Source: Solenopsis invicta
Taxonomy: Eukaryota > Arthropoda > Insecta > Hymenoptera > Formicidae
NCBI RefSeq assembly: GCF_016802725.1
Contig: NC_052675.1
Span: 8,817,622-8,881,621 of the forward strand
Direction: 5' to 3'
DNA length: 64,000 nucleotides
The translations under genes and the position numbers were made by a program. Shown here piece by piece: positions 49,336 through 62,168 of the stretch (within the stretch, counting starts at the first letter, position 1; each line of letters begins with the position of its first letter). A model generated the notes under the pieces. The model searched no databases. It was given only the letters and a program-made list of their open reading frames with translations, and was not told the origin of the DNA.

Positions 49336-50394
49336 CAACGTTTCGACCAAATAATCGCAAAAGAACACGTATTATTAACAATTAAATGGTTTTTATTTTC
49401 ACCGCGATAGCGAAAAAGCGCCAAGAGGTCGTGAGTAACGCTTCGGGGTGGAAGGGAAAAAAGAACGACGCGTCCGCGAACTTCTATCAGGACGCTCGAT
49501 TAGAATCAACAAGGAAGCTCGCAACAGGTGAGAATGTCTCGCATACACGATAATCCTTTCGATACGAGACTCTCCTTATGTGGCGAAATGTTCGGATAAC
49601 GTTGGATCAATTACGATGATAATGAAATTCAACCAATGTATTCGTGAATCTGAATTACAAAAAAATCCAATAATCATTATAATATAGGCGCATCGGTGTT
49701 TCGTAAATATTTGTGAACAATTGAGTATAGAAACGGACATCGTATCCGTTTGTTCCACAATCGAAATGCGCGATGTAAATGCTGCCAAAGTCCCCTCCAG
49801 CTACGGCTCTCTTTCCGCTGGGGTAACGTTTTACAGCTTTATGAAAGAGTAGCGGAAATCGGCATCGGTACCGGATTGGCGCGTTGGTATGCGCGTCACA
49901 ATGGTCATGTTGTTTCTGTTCGACGTCGCGCGAGAGGAAAAATTCGCGGATAAAGTGGAAACGCCTGGAAAGCAGCCGGCGGCGGAGCGAAAATAAGGAG
50001 AAGCGACAGAGAGCGTTCAGCAATGATACCGCGTCGTGCATCCGAGAGTAGATATGCGCAGTGATGCGTCTCGACGAATGCACCCGCGAGCTGCACGTTC
50101 TCCGACACGACGGAGAAGTTTCTGACAATTATAAAAAAAAAAAGAGAGAGAGGATTGCCGGGATGCACGAAGAATAAAAGCGTTCGTGGGAGGCATGCGA
50201 AACCAGATTCTTCCGTCGCGCTGTATTAACGCGAATTCCGATTCAAAGCAGAAACCTTAAGCATAAATTCTGATGAAATTCGTAAATTGTAAAATATAAA
50301 TACTGATACTCAAATAGATGTAAACGTCTGTGCGAGATCTTTTGTATTTTACAACATTTTTCATCTATATTTATTTACGTATACTCGTATATAG
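49336..50394. other. Non-coding DNA, no gene recognised
   Basis: Mixed composition. A 157-codon minus-strand frame (50128-49655) has no recognisable domain. Confidence 0.35.
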
Positions 50395-50396
50395 TA

Positions 50397-50981
50397 CACT
50401 GAGAGAAAAAAACATTTTCTTACAACCGTAAACTTTTAAGTAAATATTATCTTAAGTATAATTTTTTTTGTATTTTTACATTTTACATATAAGCTAATAA
50501 TATTATCCAACTTAATTAAATTAAAATTTAGAGCTTCATGCAATTTTTTTTTTAATACTTAACGGCTTTGAAGAGGATCAAGTAAGGTCAAGACATGTCT
50601 CGTAATGAATAGTTACACATTTATGTAAACTTCATTAAAGTAAAAAATTTAGATCCATTAAAGTAAAATTTGCTCGTTAATTTGGCCTAATAATCATATC
50701 AATTTGTTATTAATTAAATTGTTTTCCCAGATTTAAAAAAATCTGATCGTCTTAAATATAAAAATAATCTAACAGTAAATATTTTCTAGAACTGTACAAA
50801 AAAACTTACTTGAGAATAAAAATTATTTCGTCATTTTATTTACATAAATACTTCGAATAAAGAACTTTTAACCTGACTGCCAGTGAACGAGCTATTGGGA
50901 CCGAGTAAATAATCTTTCGCGCAAGTAGATTTTTTTGTCAAGTAAATTCTTTTTGTTGCAAGATATTTTTTCTCTCAATGT
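50397..50981. mobile_element. TA-flanked MITE, CACTGAGAGAAAAAA ends
   Basis: Flanked by TA (50395-50396 and 50982-50983). Left end CACTGAGAGAAAAAA and the inverted right end CATTGAGAGAAAAAA match at 14 of 15 positions. The 585-bp AT-rich interior has no ORF. This is the clearest member of the family also seen at 26.2 and 60.6 kb. Confidence 0.85.
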
Positions 50982-50983
50982 AG

Positions 50984-51827
50984 ATATATTTACATTGTAT
51001 ATTTAATTGCTGTACTGATTTCTCGAACTCTATTCAGACATTTAGCCAGATGTTTCTGACACTGAATATCCTCGTTTAGTTTTCTCTACAAACAAGTCAG
51101 ACTGTGAACAGTAATCTTTTGCAATCAGGTCGCGCGCGCGCACATAAATTTTACCGTAAACATAACGTTCGTGTCTGACAAATAAGAACTGTAATCACAG
51201 TCGGATGAGTGTTTAGCTGTAACGGGAATGGAAATTGGAGTGTCTGTCCCGTGAATACTGGTAGAAGACGTTATTTCAAGCTGCGCTCATCGCTAAGCCG
51301 TTCCAAAGTAAATTAAAGTAAGGCGGGAGAGGCGATTGTTTTGAGTTCCTTGAAATGTGAGCGTCCCGCATAAAGCTGGACCTCGCAAATAAATGATTAA
51401 TTCGAGAATTAAGTTCTCAAAGGAAAGCGCGACCGTTATTTACTTTTTTTCTCGTCTCTTGCTTTTCATAATCGGATTCCGTCGGTGTCCCCCTCCCCTG
51501 ACGAGGTATCTTCTTCGTTATATCTGGAATTGTCTTTCGCATTGTTCCTTTGTCCTTAAGCGAAATCGATCGTGATCACTCTGTTACGCGTATAAGAGAC
51601 GTCGTCCGCTGATTAAATCTTGCCGTTTGATTGGATTATTTAAATTCATGGCGCATGGTATGACTTGTAAAAAAATGGTTGATTAGCTTCGGAAAACGAG
51701 CCTGTTGACGTTTAAAGAGCAAACTATCACTTTGTTAGAATAGATGTTAATTATGATGTATACAAGATAAATACTGGATTATTGAAGAAAAATACCGCTT
51801 CTATGCAATTTTATACGTCACTTATAT
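50984..51827. other. Non-coding DNA, no gene recognised
   Basis: Mixed-composition unique sequence between a MITE and an AT-rich dispersed repeat. No supported coding features. Confidence 0.35.
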
Positions 51828-52390
51828 GATTAAGGATGTATGGGTCATATCTCAAAACATTATAAAAAATATAAAAAGTTATAGAATATTCTAGTATTAT
51901 GTTTGAGCATCTGTGCAAAATTGGAGCACAATTCACTTATTGGTTTAAAAGTTATTTCATTTTTTTATTCTTGATTCCTTATACACGTAAAATTCCGTAC
52001 TTTTGTAGTACCTATTTACAAATTTGATGGAGAAGTAGCATTACTAATTGAATCAAAATTTTTATATATATTCTAACAAAATTCTAAATAAAGATTCGTG
52101 CAAAAATTCGTTTTGATTTACTTATTCGTTCAAAAGTTATTTGTTTAAAATCGCAGCAAAAAATAGTTTTACTGCAAAAACCATAGAAATCAAATTTTTC
52201 ATTTACTCCTTTGCAGCTGGTTGCAGGGCCAAAAGGTCGAGCATTTGCGACCAAAATTTTTTGTTGATTAGAAAAAAAAAGAGTAAATCTAGAGAGGGTC
52301 TCAGTAGAGAGGGTCTTTAAATGTCGATAACTTTCAGCTCGTATTATATAACCAAAACATAATAATAAAACATAATAACAATCTAAACGA
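51828..52390. repeat. ~500-bp AT-rich dispersed repeat, copy 1
   Basis: Shares ordered landmarks with 53448-53965: TTAARGATGTRT, TTGGTTTAAAAGTTATTT, GTACYTATTT, GTAGCATTAC variants, AAAAGTYATTT, CTTTGCARYTGGTT, GAGCATT and ATTAGAAAAA followed by TCGATAA near the end. Both copies are in the same orientation. No ORF and no clear terminal inverted repeat, so the class is unknown. Confidence 0.72.
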
Positions 52391-52585
52391 AATAACGATT
52401 GTTTTATTGCAGTTGAATTTTTCTCTCGTTTCTCCGAGACAAAATAACTGTCACGTAAGCATTGTCGTCGGTCTATGTTATGTGATACTCGGCAGTTTTT
52501 ATCGGATGCGTTCGATTGGGATATTCCACGTTATGTTCGGCGACATTCCATGGAAACGACAGATACGCACTCGGGGAGAACGATG

Positions 52586-52629
<44 letters not shown>

Positions 52630-53447
52630 TGCGTCATAGCACAAGGGCGCGTTAGCGTGAATCATGCTGCGACACGGACCGATACGTGTGCGCACACCAC
52701 CTTCGGTTCGCGGCTTGACGAAGCTCGACATTAAAGAGCTCTCGCAATATCGGGAGCGTAGCACAGGCTGGAGAGCGACTTGGCAGGACCCGGAGGATAC
52801 GGAGAGTGTAATGTAAACTAATTAGCAACGAGTCTGTGTCAATTAAGCCCGCTAGAGTGCCTGCCGCACTGACATTCTGTCGAAGGGACGCGGGACGCTG
52901 CACAAGCATCTCGCTGTGACAATGATGTACCGGTCCATAAAGATCGAAAAACTATCGACGGAAAGAGAGTGAAACCGTGTCTCCGTGCTAAGAAAAAGAT
53001 ACTACAAAAAGTTTATCTGTGGGACATCAATTTATTTTAGTTGCTGAAATAATAATCTTTGTACTTACATACGACAAAATAAATTTTTATTCTTAGCAAA
53101 TAAATTAATAAATAAAAAAAAAACGAGATGTGTTACACAGAAATATTTATTCCGTTGTCAATCAAAGTTTTTTGTAACTAACAAATATTAAAGAAAATGT
53201 TACAAGCAACATTTGCTTGATAATATTTCTATATTTTTCAACTCAGTTTATTAGGTTTTCTTTTACACTGGAAATTCAATTTTTTACTTTAATTTAATCT
53301 TTTTATATATGAAATTCTTAGATATATGTACAAATCATCGATTGATCAATTACAATTGTGCGCAAACGCAATTTTGCTCTGTTAAAGCTGCATTTGCACA
53401 TAATGCGATTGATCAATGGATAAAAACTAAAAAAACTGATTTTATAT
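52391..53447. other. Non-coding DNA between the two dispersed repeat copies
   Basis: Contains a (GA)n tract at 52590-52628 within a CpG-richer segment and AT-rich sequence from about 53000. No gene recognised. Confidence 0.35.
52590..52628. repeat. (GA)n microsatellite
   Basis: About 16 GA units followed by a GAAAGAGAG tail. Confidence 0.96.
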
Positions 53448-53965
53448 TTAAAGATGTGTCACATTACAGAGTATTATCAAAAATTTTAAAATTCTATACA
53501 TTGTTCTATTATTACGTTTGAATATTTATGTAAAATTCGAATCTCCTATTGGTTTAAAAGTTATTTTTGTAATTTTGTATTTGCTCCTTATTTTTATATA
53601 AAATCGCAGTTTAAATAGTACTTATTTGCAACTTGAGAGAAAATAGCATTACGGATTAAATCAAATGTTTTATATCATATATTAATAAAATAGATATTTG
53701 TGCAAAATGTCATTTGGCTCCATTTTAAAAGTCATTTACTTAAAACTGTCATTTTCGCATTAGCCACTACAAACCAAATTTTCATTGTTTTCCTCTTTGC
53801 AATTGGTTTAAAAAAAATTCGAGCATTCACACGGCCAAATTTTTTTGTCGATGATTAGAAAAATAGTAGAATAAACCTAGAGAACGTGCAGCAGGTTTTA
53901 AATTTCGATAATTTTTAATTGATATTGTATAATAAAAACAGCCTTAAATATTATGATCGTTTAGT
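53448..53965. repeat. ~500-bp AT-rich dispersed repeat, copy 2
   Basis: Diverged direct copy of 51828-52390, matched by ordered blocks along its whole length. A third, 5'-only relative may begin at about 9014 (TTTAAAGATGCGTATGAG, CTCAAAATATTAAGAAAA). Confidence 0.72.
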
Positions 53966-55103
53966 CCTTTTTCTTTCAAGCGAGAAGAAATTGTAGCAGT
54001 GTCATTGTAATCGACGTAATACTTCCGTAGCTGTTTTTGCGCTCTCTTTTCCGATCCGATCATTCGCGCAGCCCGTGCTATTAAACCGTTTTGTGAAACG
54101 ATCATTAGGCAATAAACATTTGGTTCGCGCGAGCGTAATGCCGCGGATGTAGCGCGCTAATAGGAAAATACTAAAACGGGAAATTACATTCGTCCCATGA
54201 TGTCGGCCGTATCCGTCCGATTCGCGAGCGCGCGGCTCGCAATTATCTCATCTAGGAGCGGACGGCCAGCAGCCTCGGGAATCGTGCTTTCGAATTCACG
54301 GCACGTCGCAGAGAGTACTCGGTGATCCGATAGTCGGATAATTCGAACGCACGCTTCGGCGACATATGGCTCGCACTTTGGTCCACAAGAGTGTACATAC
54401 GTCATCCTTACGTTGCCCCGCGGTGTGTCTCTAACGTTTATCGCTTTGTCAAAAGGCAATCGATTGGATTGAATCGCGTGAGCTGGTGAGCGTTGATAAT
54501 CAGTTAGGCGGAGCGAGTGATATCCCGTAATATCATTGTAAAACCGAGGGGATAAACGAATTAAAGGGACATTCCGGAAACACGCGCATCATCGTTAAAG
54601 CCGGGACGTAAATTATTATCGGACCGTCTCGTAAATAATAACGCTTTCTGCGTGGCTGAAACATTTATCATTTCAAATTTTCACAAACGAGATATTGAAA
54701 AATTGATCAACAGGCATCGTTATACGTATCCGTGGGATAAACAAATGATTTCTAACTGATTACTTTTCCATTGAACATTTTATTAAAAAAAAAAAAATAA
54801 ATAAATAAATAAATAAAACTGTCCGAGATTTTTTTTCCGTCGTGCGTAAAATTATCCAAATGTTGTCAACGATTACGTATACGCCCTTTCGTTGCGGCTC
54901 TTATACACCGTAACGCAAATACTACGGATTCAACGGCTGCAACGAGGAGCGAAGTTTGATTCGCTCCGAACGCATCGTTTGCAACATCCCGCGCGCATTT
55001 CCACATTCATCGAAATCCGGCATGCCGCACGGAACTTTGGCAACTTCGATCGTCCGAACCGAGATGCAATTGCGGGATTAATCAACGTCGCGCACATGGA
55101 CAG

Positions 55104-55126
55104 GCGCGCGCGCGCGCGCGCGCGCG
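55104..55126. repeat. (CG)n dinucleotide repeat
   Basis: About eleven alternating GC units in a CpG-rich patch. Confidence 0.92.
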
Positions 55127-56494
55127 GATATACACGGGCGATTCTCACGTACCGTCCCGCGCGCGAGCGACGATACTGGGTAGGTACGGTCGATACCTCG
55201 CCTCATACACACACGCACACCTCGGGGCGACCGCTATTTTATTCATAATTCGAGATATGATTCCCACAACGCGCCGTGCTGCCGTCACTTATGCATTATC
55301 CAGTCGGGAGCGGATGACGTCTTTCCTCTTTCCCGTCGTGCCAATCGCCCGCACCGCGCCGCCGTCGCCGTCGCGCGACACGCGACTGCACCAAAGTAGA
55401 TTTATGTGACGGAAAACCTGCCGATATCTGCCTCTTGCGACAAACATTTTCTTGAGTGCACAGCGAGTATGTAGCCTTTCTTATATCCGATTTCGCGAAC
55501 TATCTCGCTAAAAGCGCGGCGGCCCCCCTTCCCCCGTTCGGGAGGAGACCGATAAATCGGTTCCGGAAATCGCGTTTTCCTGAAAGGAGCGGAAGATCTT
55601 CTCGGAGACCATACGCGACAAAGTTCTAAACGAAACGAGAAAGGGTTCCGTAGCCTGCAGCAAGTGTTCGGAAAGTATATATGAATTATATTTATCGATC
55701 TTCCCTTTTAATGTTGGATAGGTTTAAGGCTGGCATGCAGTCTCATTTTAAACGTGAAAAAGTATAAGTTATTACTTCTCAATCGTGTTTTAATCGTTGT
55801 ATAATTTTTTATTGCTAATTTGATTGATAATTTTTTTAATATGTAATCTCGCTATATGGTACACATGATTATAAAATCCTTTTTATAGATATTTCTGTAC
55901 GTTTATTACTTTAGCTTTTCAAAAGCAGAATGCGAGCGGTAAATATACGGATGACATAAAAAAATTTCCTCTTTAAATACAGAAAAAAAGTGTTTAGCTA
56001 TCACGTAATCGATTTCGTAATTAAAAAGATTCTTTGCGTATAAATAAGGTAGTGTTAAAATTGTCTTCTTCTGAATTAAAATTGGATTTATTACACAATT
56101 AAAAGACTAATCATAAAGTCACTAGATTCCGCGATTAAAACTAATATTAAATTTAAAATTTAATCCACTGTGATATTTGTAAATGTTGAGTCGTGGCAAG
56201 AAAAAGTTCACATTCTTAAGTAAATAAATCTCAATATTCATAACGCGAGTGGACGTAGTAAATATAAATCCCGGATCGTTGGAAATACTTTTCAAATACA
56301 AGTGAGAGTAAATAGGTTTTCCGATGGAACGTATGTGCTAAGTTGAAACCTTTGGGAAAATATCGTGAATATCAATCGATTCCTGCCGTTCGAAACATCC
56401 TAGGATCCTCCTGCGTCTGGCAGCTTTAAGCCTGCGGTTAATAAGGACTTTATCAAGTTACCGAGATCTAGGGAGGAGAGAAGTTCTCCCCCCC

Positions 56495-56517
56495 CTCTCT
56501 CTCTCTCTCTCTCTCTC
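56495..56517. repeat. (CT)n microsatellite
   Basis: About eleven CT units preceded by a C-run. Confidence 0.93.
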
Positions 56518-58138
56518 GCGAGATTATGCAGATTATCTCGCGAAATTAGCTAACCCAACACTGCCCCGCAATCGCGAGTAAATTCCGCGAAAATTCGACG
56601 TTACAAAATGGATATCGCGAAAATGGATAGCCGAGAAATTACCCGACCAGGTAAATTATTACGGTTCTCCCGCGATGCGGCGGACGAGCCGAACCACTCG
56701 TAAATCGTTTTGGCCGTCTTTACAAACGTTCGGATTATTTCGCGATAAAGTGAGAATTCGTCACTCTCTAAACTTTCAGCACGTCGAAGATCGCGCGTCG
56801 AGGAGTTACGAAAGCAGATTTTGCACCGCGAACATAACTCTCACTCGCAACCCGAAGAGACGACGCATAATATTCCCTCGGCGTTCGAATAGTCATTTTA
56901 CCGCGTCTAAAATAACAACGTCGAATTGTTCTCAATGTCTTCTATTCTCGAAGGACGCAAGCCGCCAAGCGACGTGGTAATGGAACGATTGAGAAGTAAA
57001 GCTTTGTTAAAGCTTTAAGTGAATCGCGAGTACAGTGAAATAATTCAGTTTGCTCGGGAAGACGTTGCAAAGAGATATGCTTGCGTCTTGTATAATACTT
57101 GGAATACATGTACAAAAGTTGAAATAAATTTAATTAATACATAATGCTAACTTACGAATTTAACGTCATCTGTCTTTTAATAGCCGTCAATAATTAAATC
57201 AAAAGATATACAAGAATATAATATTAATTTCGTAGGATTAAATGTATATATAAATTTCTTTTTCCCCGTTCATAATTATTTTATAGATATAAAAGTGGTT
57301 TTAACATGCATAATTGGTGCGACACATAAAATTGTAAAATTACACCATTTATCTTTCAGATAGATCTAAATCGAATTTTTCTCTAAATTCGGTTCTCTCT
57401 CATTCAAGAGAGCCCTGAATATTATTGCATTTCCACATTTACGAATCTTCGCTTTACGGGCTTGAAAGCTACAATGCATACTGACTGACTAAACTTTCGC
57501 AACGATATAATATACATACATTTTAACGTTTAATCTCCCTATTGACCTCGTCCGTGGTCACAGTCATGCAATTACGATATTAACAACCACAATTGTAACG
57601 ATATTGTTGTCGTGCATTCCACGAGATCCGCTATTATTTCCGCTTTCGTCTCTCTCTCTCTCTCTCTCTTTCCCCATTCTAGATATTGCTTTATAACTCT
57701 TTCTTAAAGCATCAGCGAGAAAAGAGGCAAATGATTTTCTCGTTGACACCGTGCGTCGCGACGCCAAGGGGACGACGAGGGAAACGAAGAACAAGCGACA
57801 TCGCGCCGTCCAAGTCCCGAAGGACAGCGCCACAAGGCCGACAGGGACGGCGAAGGTAGAGAGCTCGTGAGGGTTGGTGAAGAAGCGCTTCGAGTAGAAG
57901 GAAGAGGCGAAAGAAGAGAGGTAGGAAGAACAGCCGAGAAGACGTCGGGGACGACGGCGACGGCGACAGCGGCGACGGCGGAAAAGGGGGACCGAAGGGG
58001 AGATGCGAGAGATGCGGAGGAGTGTTACAATAGCTTGCAGATTGGAGAGGCAGACGTACAGTCCCTGACCTAGCCGCCGTACAGTCCACCCAGAAGGTTA
58101 CGAAACGAGAATGCCACGTGAAATGATGCGCCGCGCTT

Positions 58139-58166
58139 CCCTCTCTCTCTCTCTCTCTCTCTCTCT
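58139..58166. repeat. (TC)n microsatellite
   Basis: About fourteen CT units. Confidence 0.94.
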
Positions 58167-59016
58167 TGCTCATCCGTCCTATTCGCACTCCCGCCTGATC
58201 AAACCACCATATTACTACTTGTACAAATATATCCCGCCCGCAAGAGCAGACGGGAATCCGTTTCTGGTGGTTCTCAACCTAGCTGATTGAAGTCGTCGGC
58301 TGGCTGCTAGTTGGCCTTTGTAGATGAATCATCCATCCGATGTACTTCTGAGAAGATTCCGGAATCAAACTGATAGCTTTGGTCTCGGGTGTGACATGGG
58401 CTTTATGCGGAATGATCTAGTACGGTCAAACGGTAGTTAGAGCACGTCGGCTTACAAACGTATACATATATATATATATATATATATATCCATCCAACGG
58501 GATTTTCATGTCGCAATCTCAATGCGACAACATTAATACAGTCGAGTTAGTTTCTCGATATACAAAGAAAATGGCACTTGGAGTTGGAAGAAGAAATTAA
58601 CACTGTACGCTCTTTCGTAACTTGCAGAAATACAAAACTTTTTTTTGCTATAAGCGAAAAAATCATCTCTTCTATTTTGCTATAAAATTTGGGAAATTTT
58701 CAACAACTCGCGACTCGGTTAAAATTTATAGAGACGACAATATTAAAAAGGAAAAAGAAAGAATCCGGTAGCGAAGAGAACGATCGCTCGCGCTCGTAAT
58801 CGTAAAAGCCTGATCGAACCTGACCACGGCACTTGTCGAGCCCACGAAATCAATCTCGGCGATTTCGTATGACAGCCCAAGCGAGCAACGCAATTACCGG
58901 GACTATTATCGACTCCATTCCGGCCCCTTCCGGCAGGGTGAGAGGGTAGAGGCCAAGAGAAACTTCACAGCGGGACTCCTCGGCGTGATCCAGACGGCCG
59001 ACGCTCCTCCCGGCTT

Positions 59017-59169
59017 TTAATTTCTCGTTCTGGTTTCCGGTTTCGCGTGCTGGAAAAGTTTCGAGACGGAAGTTGCACCATCGCGCCGCTCAGGGATGCT
59101 TTGCAGGAAGAAGAAGTCCGTCTCGAGGTCGGTTTGGATGCCGTAGCTCTGGGGCGTAATATTGATCAT
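59017..59169 (-). CDS. Possible small ORF or coding exon, 50 codons, unrecognised
   Basis: Minus-strand ATG at 59169 opens MINITPQSYGIQTDLETDFF and ends in TAA at 59019-59017. Codons are mostly G/C-ending (ATC, ACC, GAC, CTC, GAG, TTC, CTG), unusual among chance frames in this window, and there is no simple repeat inside. A (GA)n/(TC)n tract lies just upstream, in a promoter-like position. The opposite strand is also open across the same bases (59047 onward: LEKFRDGSCTIAPLRDALQE…), which weakens the case for either. No family recognised; it could be a short peptide, an exon of an unseen gene, or chance. Confidence 0.2.
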   Translation of the reverse strand: MINITPQSYGIQTDLETDFFFLQSIPERRDGATSVSKLFQHAKPETRTRN

Positions 59170-59176
59170 GGCGTGG

Positions 59177-59198
59177 GCGAGAGAGAGAGAGAGAGAGG
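59177..59198. repeat. (GA)n microsatellite
   Basis: About ten GA units immediately upstream (on the minus strand) of the possible small ORF ending at 59017. Confidence 0.92.
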
Positions 59199-60104
59199 AC
59201 GACGAAAGGGGGACGAACGAGACGAGGGGGGTAGATGGGGTGTCTGCGCGCCCTCTCGTCCTCCTCCTCGCTCTCGCCGCGGTGGTACAGGGAGCGAGAA
59301 AGGGGTGCGAGAGGGCAGAGGAACCAGCTGAAGCGTTACAACGGGCCCACTCGCTACATACACGCGTCGGCTATACCGGGTGCTCGTTAAAAGAAGACTC
59401 ATTTTGTCGAAAATTATGTTTGTTTAATCCCTGCTTCATTTATTTACTTTTCTTTTCTTTTGTCTAATCACGCAACGGAAAGTATTCGAGGTAAATTCCC
59501 ATTTCTTCTACTCGGATAAATTGAACGGAATTTACTGTGAACGATATGTATTACCACTTCAAACGTTTCGACAGTAACTAAGTTCTCTTCGCATTATACA
59601 TACCAAGCTCCATAATTTACCAAAGGGAAGTAACTTAAAGGATACGAAGAGTTTTGTTGCTGGGTAAAAGAGCGCAAGCACGTTCGCTGCGAGTTCTCGA
59701 GAAAGGGTTAAGTTGCCGACGATTAGAGCGTCGATTAATTTAACCTTCCAAACAAGTGCGTAACGAGGTACAAATTAATTTTCCAGAAATACAAATTAAG
59801 AGAAAGAAAGAGAAAAAGAAGGCATTTGATCCTATCCCATTGCTTCGTACATGCACTTACGCGCGTGAGAGTATCTCACATGGGAGCACTACGCGATGCA
59901 ATAGATTACTCACAAAGCGCTTGGCTTGTTGTTATCTACGTCAGCCGAGCGCTGTCAACCATCGAATTCTCAGTATAAACTCATAAAGCAAAGCTTTAGT
60001 CTATCTTTCATTACGAGCATTTTTCCGATTGAGAACCGCTGGGACTGTTTCAGTCAGGATCGAAATGACAGTCTGGGCGAGAGGCGCGAGAGCTTTGAAA
60101 GCTC

Positions 60105-60128
60105 TTCTCTCTCTCTCTCTCTCTCTCT
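60105..60128. repeat. (TC)n microsatellite
   Basis: About twelve TC units, followed by an imperfect TC-rich tail. Confidence 0.94.
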
Positions 60129-60285
60129 TTTTCTCTCTCCCTCGATAGGGAGAGTTTCTGTGCAGTACGATATGGGATATCGCGTTCACGTATGCACACG
60201 TGTATCGAGAAAGCAAACTCGCCCGAGTGTACGAGTAATCGTTCGAGCGTGTGAGTGTGTGCAAAAAACTCTTTTGAGAGCGTGA

Positions 60286-60290
<5 letters not shown>

Positions 60291-60332
<42 letters not shown>
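60291..60332. repeat. (GA)n microsatellite
   Basis: Twenty-one uninterrupted GA units, the longest GA run in the window. Confidence 0.97.
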
Positions 60333-60335
<3 letters not shown>

Positions 60336-60552
60336 GGGAGGACTTACAATACAGCCATGCAGGTGGAGGCCATAGAAAAGCCTGTCTGGCTTAAAGGGTC
60401 AGGTCTCGAACCGCGTGCGAAGGGATCCGTCATTATTGAGAATAAATCTTGTCCAAATGCCAACATCCAACGCATGTAACGTGTAGGTTAGCGAGCGGTA
60501 TAGTTTTGAGTATGGAAATGAATTTAAGCGCGCTCTCTGAGCGACCATTATA

Positions 60553-60748
60553 CACTGAAAGAAAGAAAAACGTTGTTAAATTGACTAAACTTGTCCACTT
60601 GATTATATTTCTCCAATTCAAATATTTATTTAGTTAATTCAAATGCACAAAATACTTGAATTTTAGTTTCAGCATTTATATATTTAACTTAAAGACATAA
60701 ATACTTAAATTGAAAGTTTTAATCAAGTCTGCAACTTTTATCTCGGTG
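60553..60748. mobile_element. Short TA-flanked MITE, CACTGAGAGAAA family
   Basis: Flanked by TA (60551-60552 and 60749-60750). Left end CACTGAAAGAAAG and inverted right end CACCGAGATAAAAG match the family termini imperfectly. Subterminal AACTTGTCCACTTGATTA and the inverted AGACTTGATTAAAAC add further pairing (ACTTGATT on both sides). The interior is AT-rich and non-coding, 196 bp in all. Confidence 0.78.
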
Positions 60749-62146
60749 TATAAAAATTACTATTTCGTTGGATCAAAACTGTACATTATGTACCGTACGC
60801 ATGAGAAAAATACCGACAATACGCAGTCAATACTGATTTTTAGTTATAACGTTTCAATATTTTCCTATATAACATTTATTGTTCGTACGTTTAAACATCG
60901 TTTTTTCGCATTTAGCTAAATGCGTTTGATTCCGAGTTTCATTTACTCAACATGAATATGACGTTCGAATGTTATCATGCGTTGAAGACTAAGCGGCTAC
61001 ATTTAGCGTTATGTGGGATGCGAATACAACGGCTGCGTAAACAACTTCATGTTGGAATATGACAATTGTAATGGATGTTGCATACCTGCGTATAAGCTGC
61101 AACTCACGATAAAAGTATTTTATTTCTAAAAATAATAAACAGGCAGAAAGGGAGGGAAAGAGAGAAAAAGAGAGAGAAAGAGAGAGAGACAAGGCGAGAA
61201 AAAAAGAGTGGAAGAGAGAGAGTTCACGAAAGGTGACACAGAGAAACAGGGTAATATGCTCGAACGAGGGCTGCAACAGCCGAAGGGGGTAGGTGCGCCG
61301 CACAAAGGATTGTGCAGCTGCCATAGTGGAGACCTCTCCAATTATGGCTACGACCTCCCCTCATGTGTGTGACGTCGGCGGTGGCGGCGGCGTTTCATTA
61401 ATTTTAATGAAATATTCTTAACACTCCCGTTGGATCTCGATTTAGGCTTGCGAGGGCCGAATCTACATTTAAAGAGAGCCTGTTGCCTTTCATCGTAGTC
61501 CAAACAAAAAACAAAACATGCAGCAATAAAAGAGGAGTATAATTATCGCGAAGCACGAGTTGCACTCATCCGCAAAGCCAGGAATTTCGATAATAGCGTC
61601 CACGCGGATAGGCTCAAGTGAGACTGAAATAATATGTAAATTTGCCATTGCGAAGCCACGAGAGACGAACCCCGACCGGTCCCCACATAACCGCGTTGTT
61701 TACGGAGGCCGGAAATTGTCTTCGCAAAGACGTCGCTGGAGAATTTTGCACCGCCGCGCCGCGCGCGCCGCGGAAGAGAGGGACGGGAAAATGATGTCTG
61801 TATGAGCCTGTTCCTCTAGGTTCCTAGGTTGGAGTCGGAACAAGTTTTATTGCCGCGGCTGCATCGTTGCACATACGTGCGGCGCGGCGCGGCGAGGAGG
61901 GATGATGAAGCGAGGTGGAGGGCGTTGGGGAATCTCTCTGAAGCTTTTAATTGCGTCACGTACCATCCTCAAATTTAAATGTTTGTCGGCAACGCGAGAC
62001 CGGGCTTCGCTCCTCATCTCGCTCGGGCAAGATAGCGGGACGACGAAGGCGGATAGGAAACTTATCGGTATGCCGAACACGCCGTTCCTAAACCACCTAT
62101 TATCATATTTATGATGTCTTCCCATTTCTGCAAGGCTGCGAGGAAA

Positions 62147-62168
62147 AGAGAGAGAGAGAGAGAGAGAG
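62147..62168. repeat. (GA)n microsatellite
   Basis: About eleven GA units with a GA-rich tail. Confidence 0.93.

Larger units (their letters stand above)
53966..58900. other. Unique non-coding DNA, no gene recognised
   Basis: CpG-rich patches at 54.2-55.6 and 56.4-57.0 kb, an AT-rich stretch at 55.7-56.3 kb, and a CpG-rich, TC-rich patch at 57.6-58.2 kb. Simple repeats: (AAAT)n at 54795-54818, (CG)n at 55104-55126, (TC)n at 56495-56517, 57648-57670 and 58139-58166, (TA)n at about 58464-58489. The 158-codon minus frame at 58188-57712 is Pro/Ser/Arg-rich and crosses a (TC)n tract. Confidence 0.4.
59199..60550. other. Non-coding DNA, no gene recognised
   Basis: CpG-rich to about 59.4 kb, then mixed. 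(TC)n at 60105-60128 and (GA)n at 60291-60332 face each other ~160 bases apart. Confidence 0.35.
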
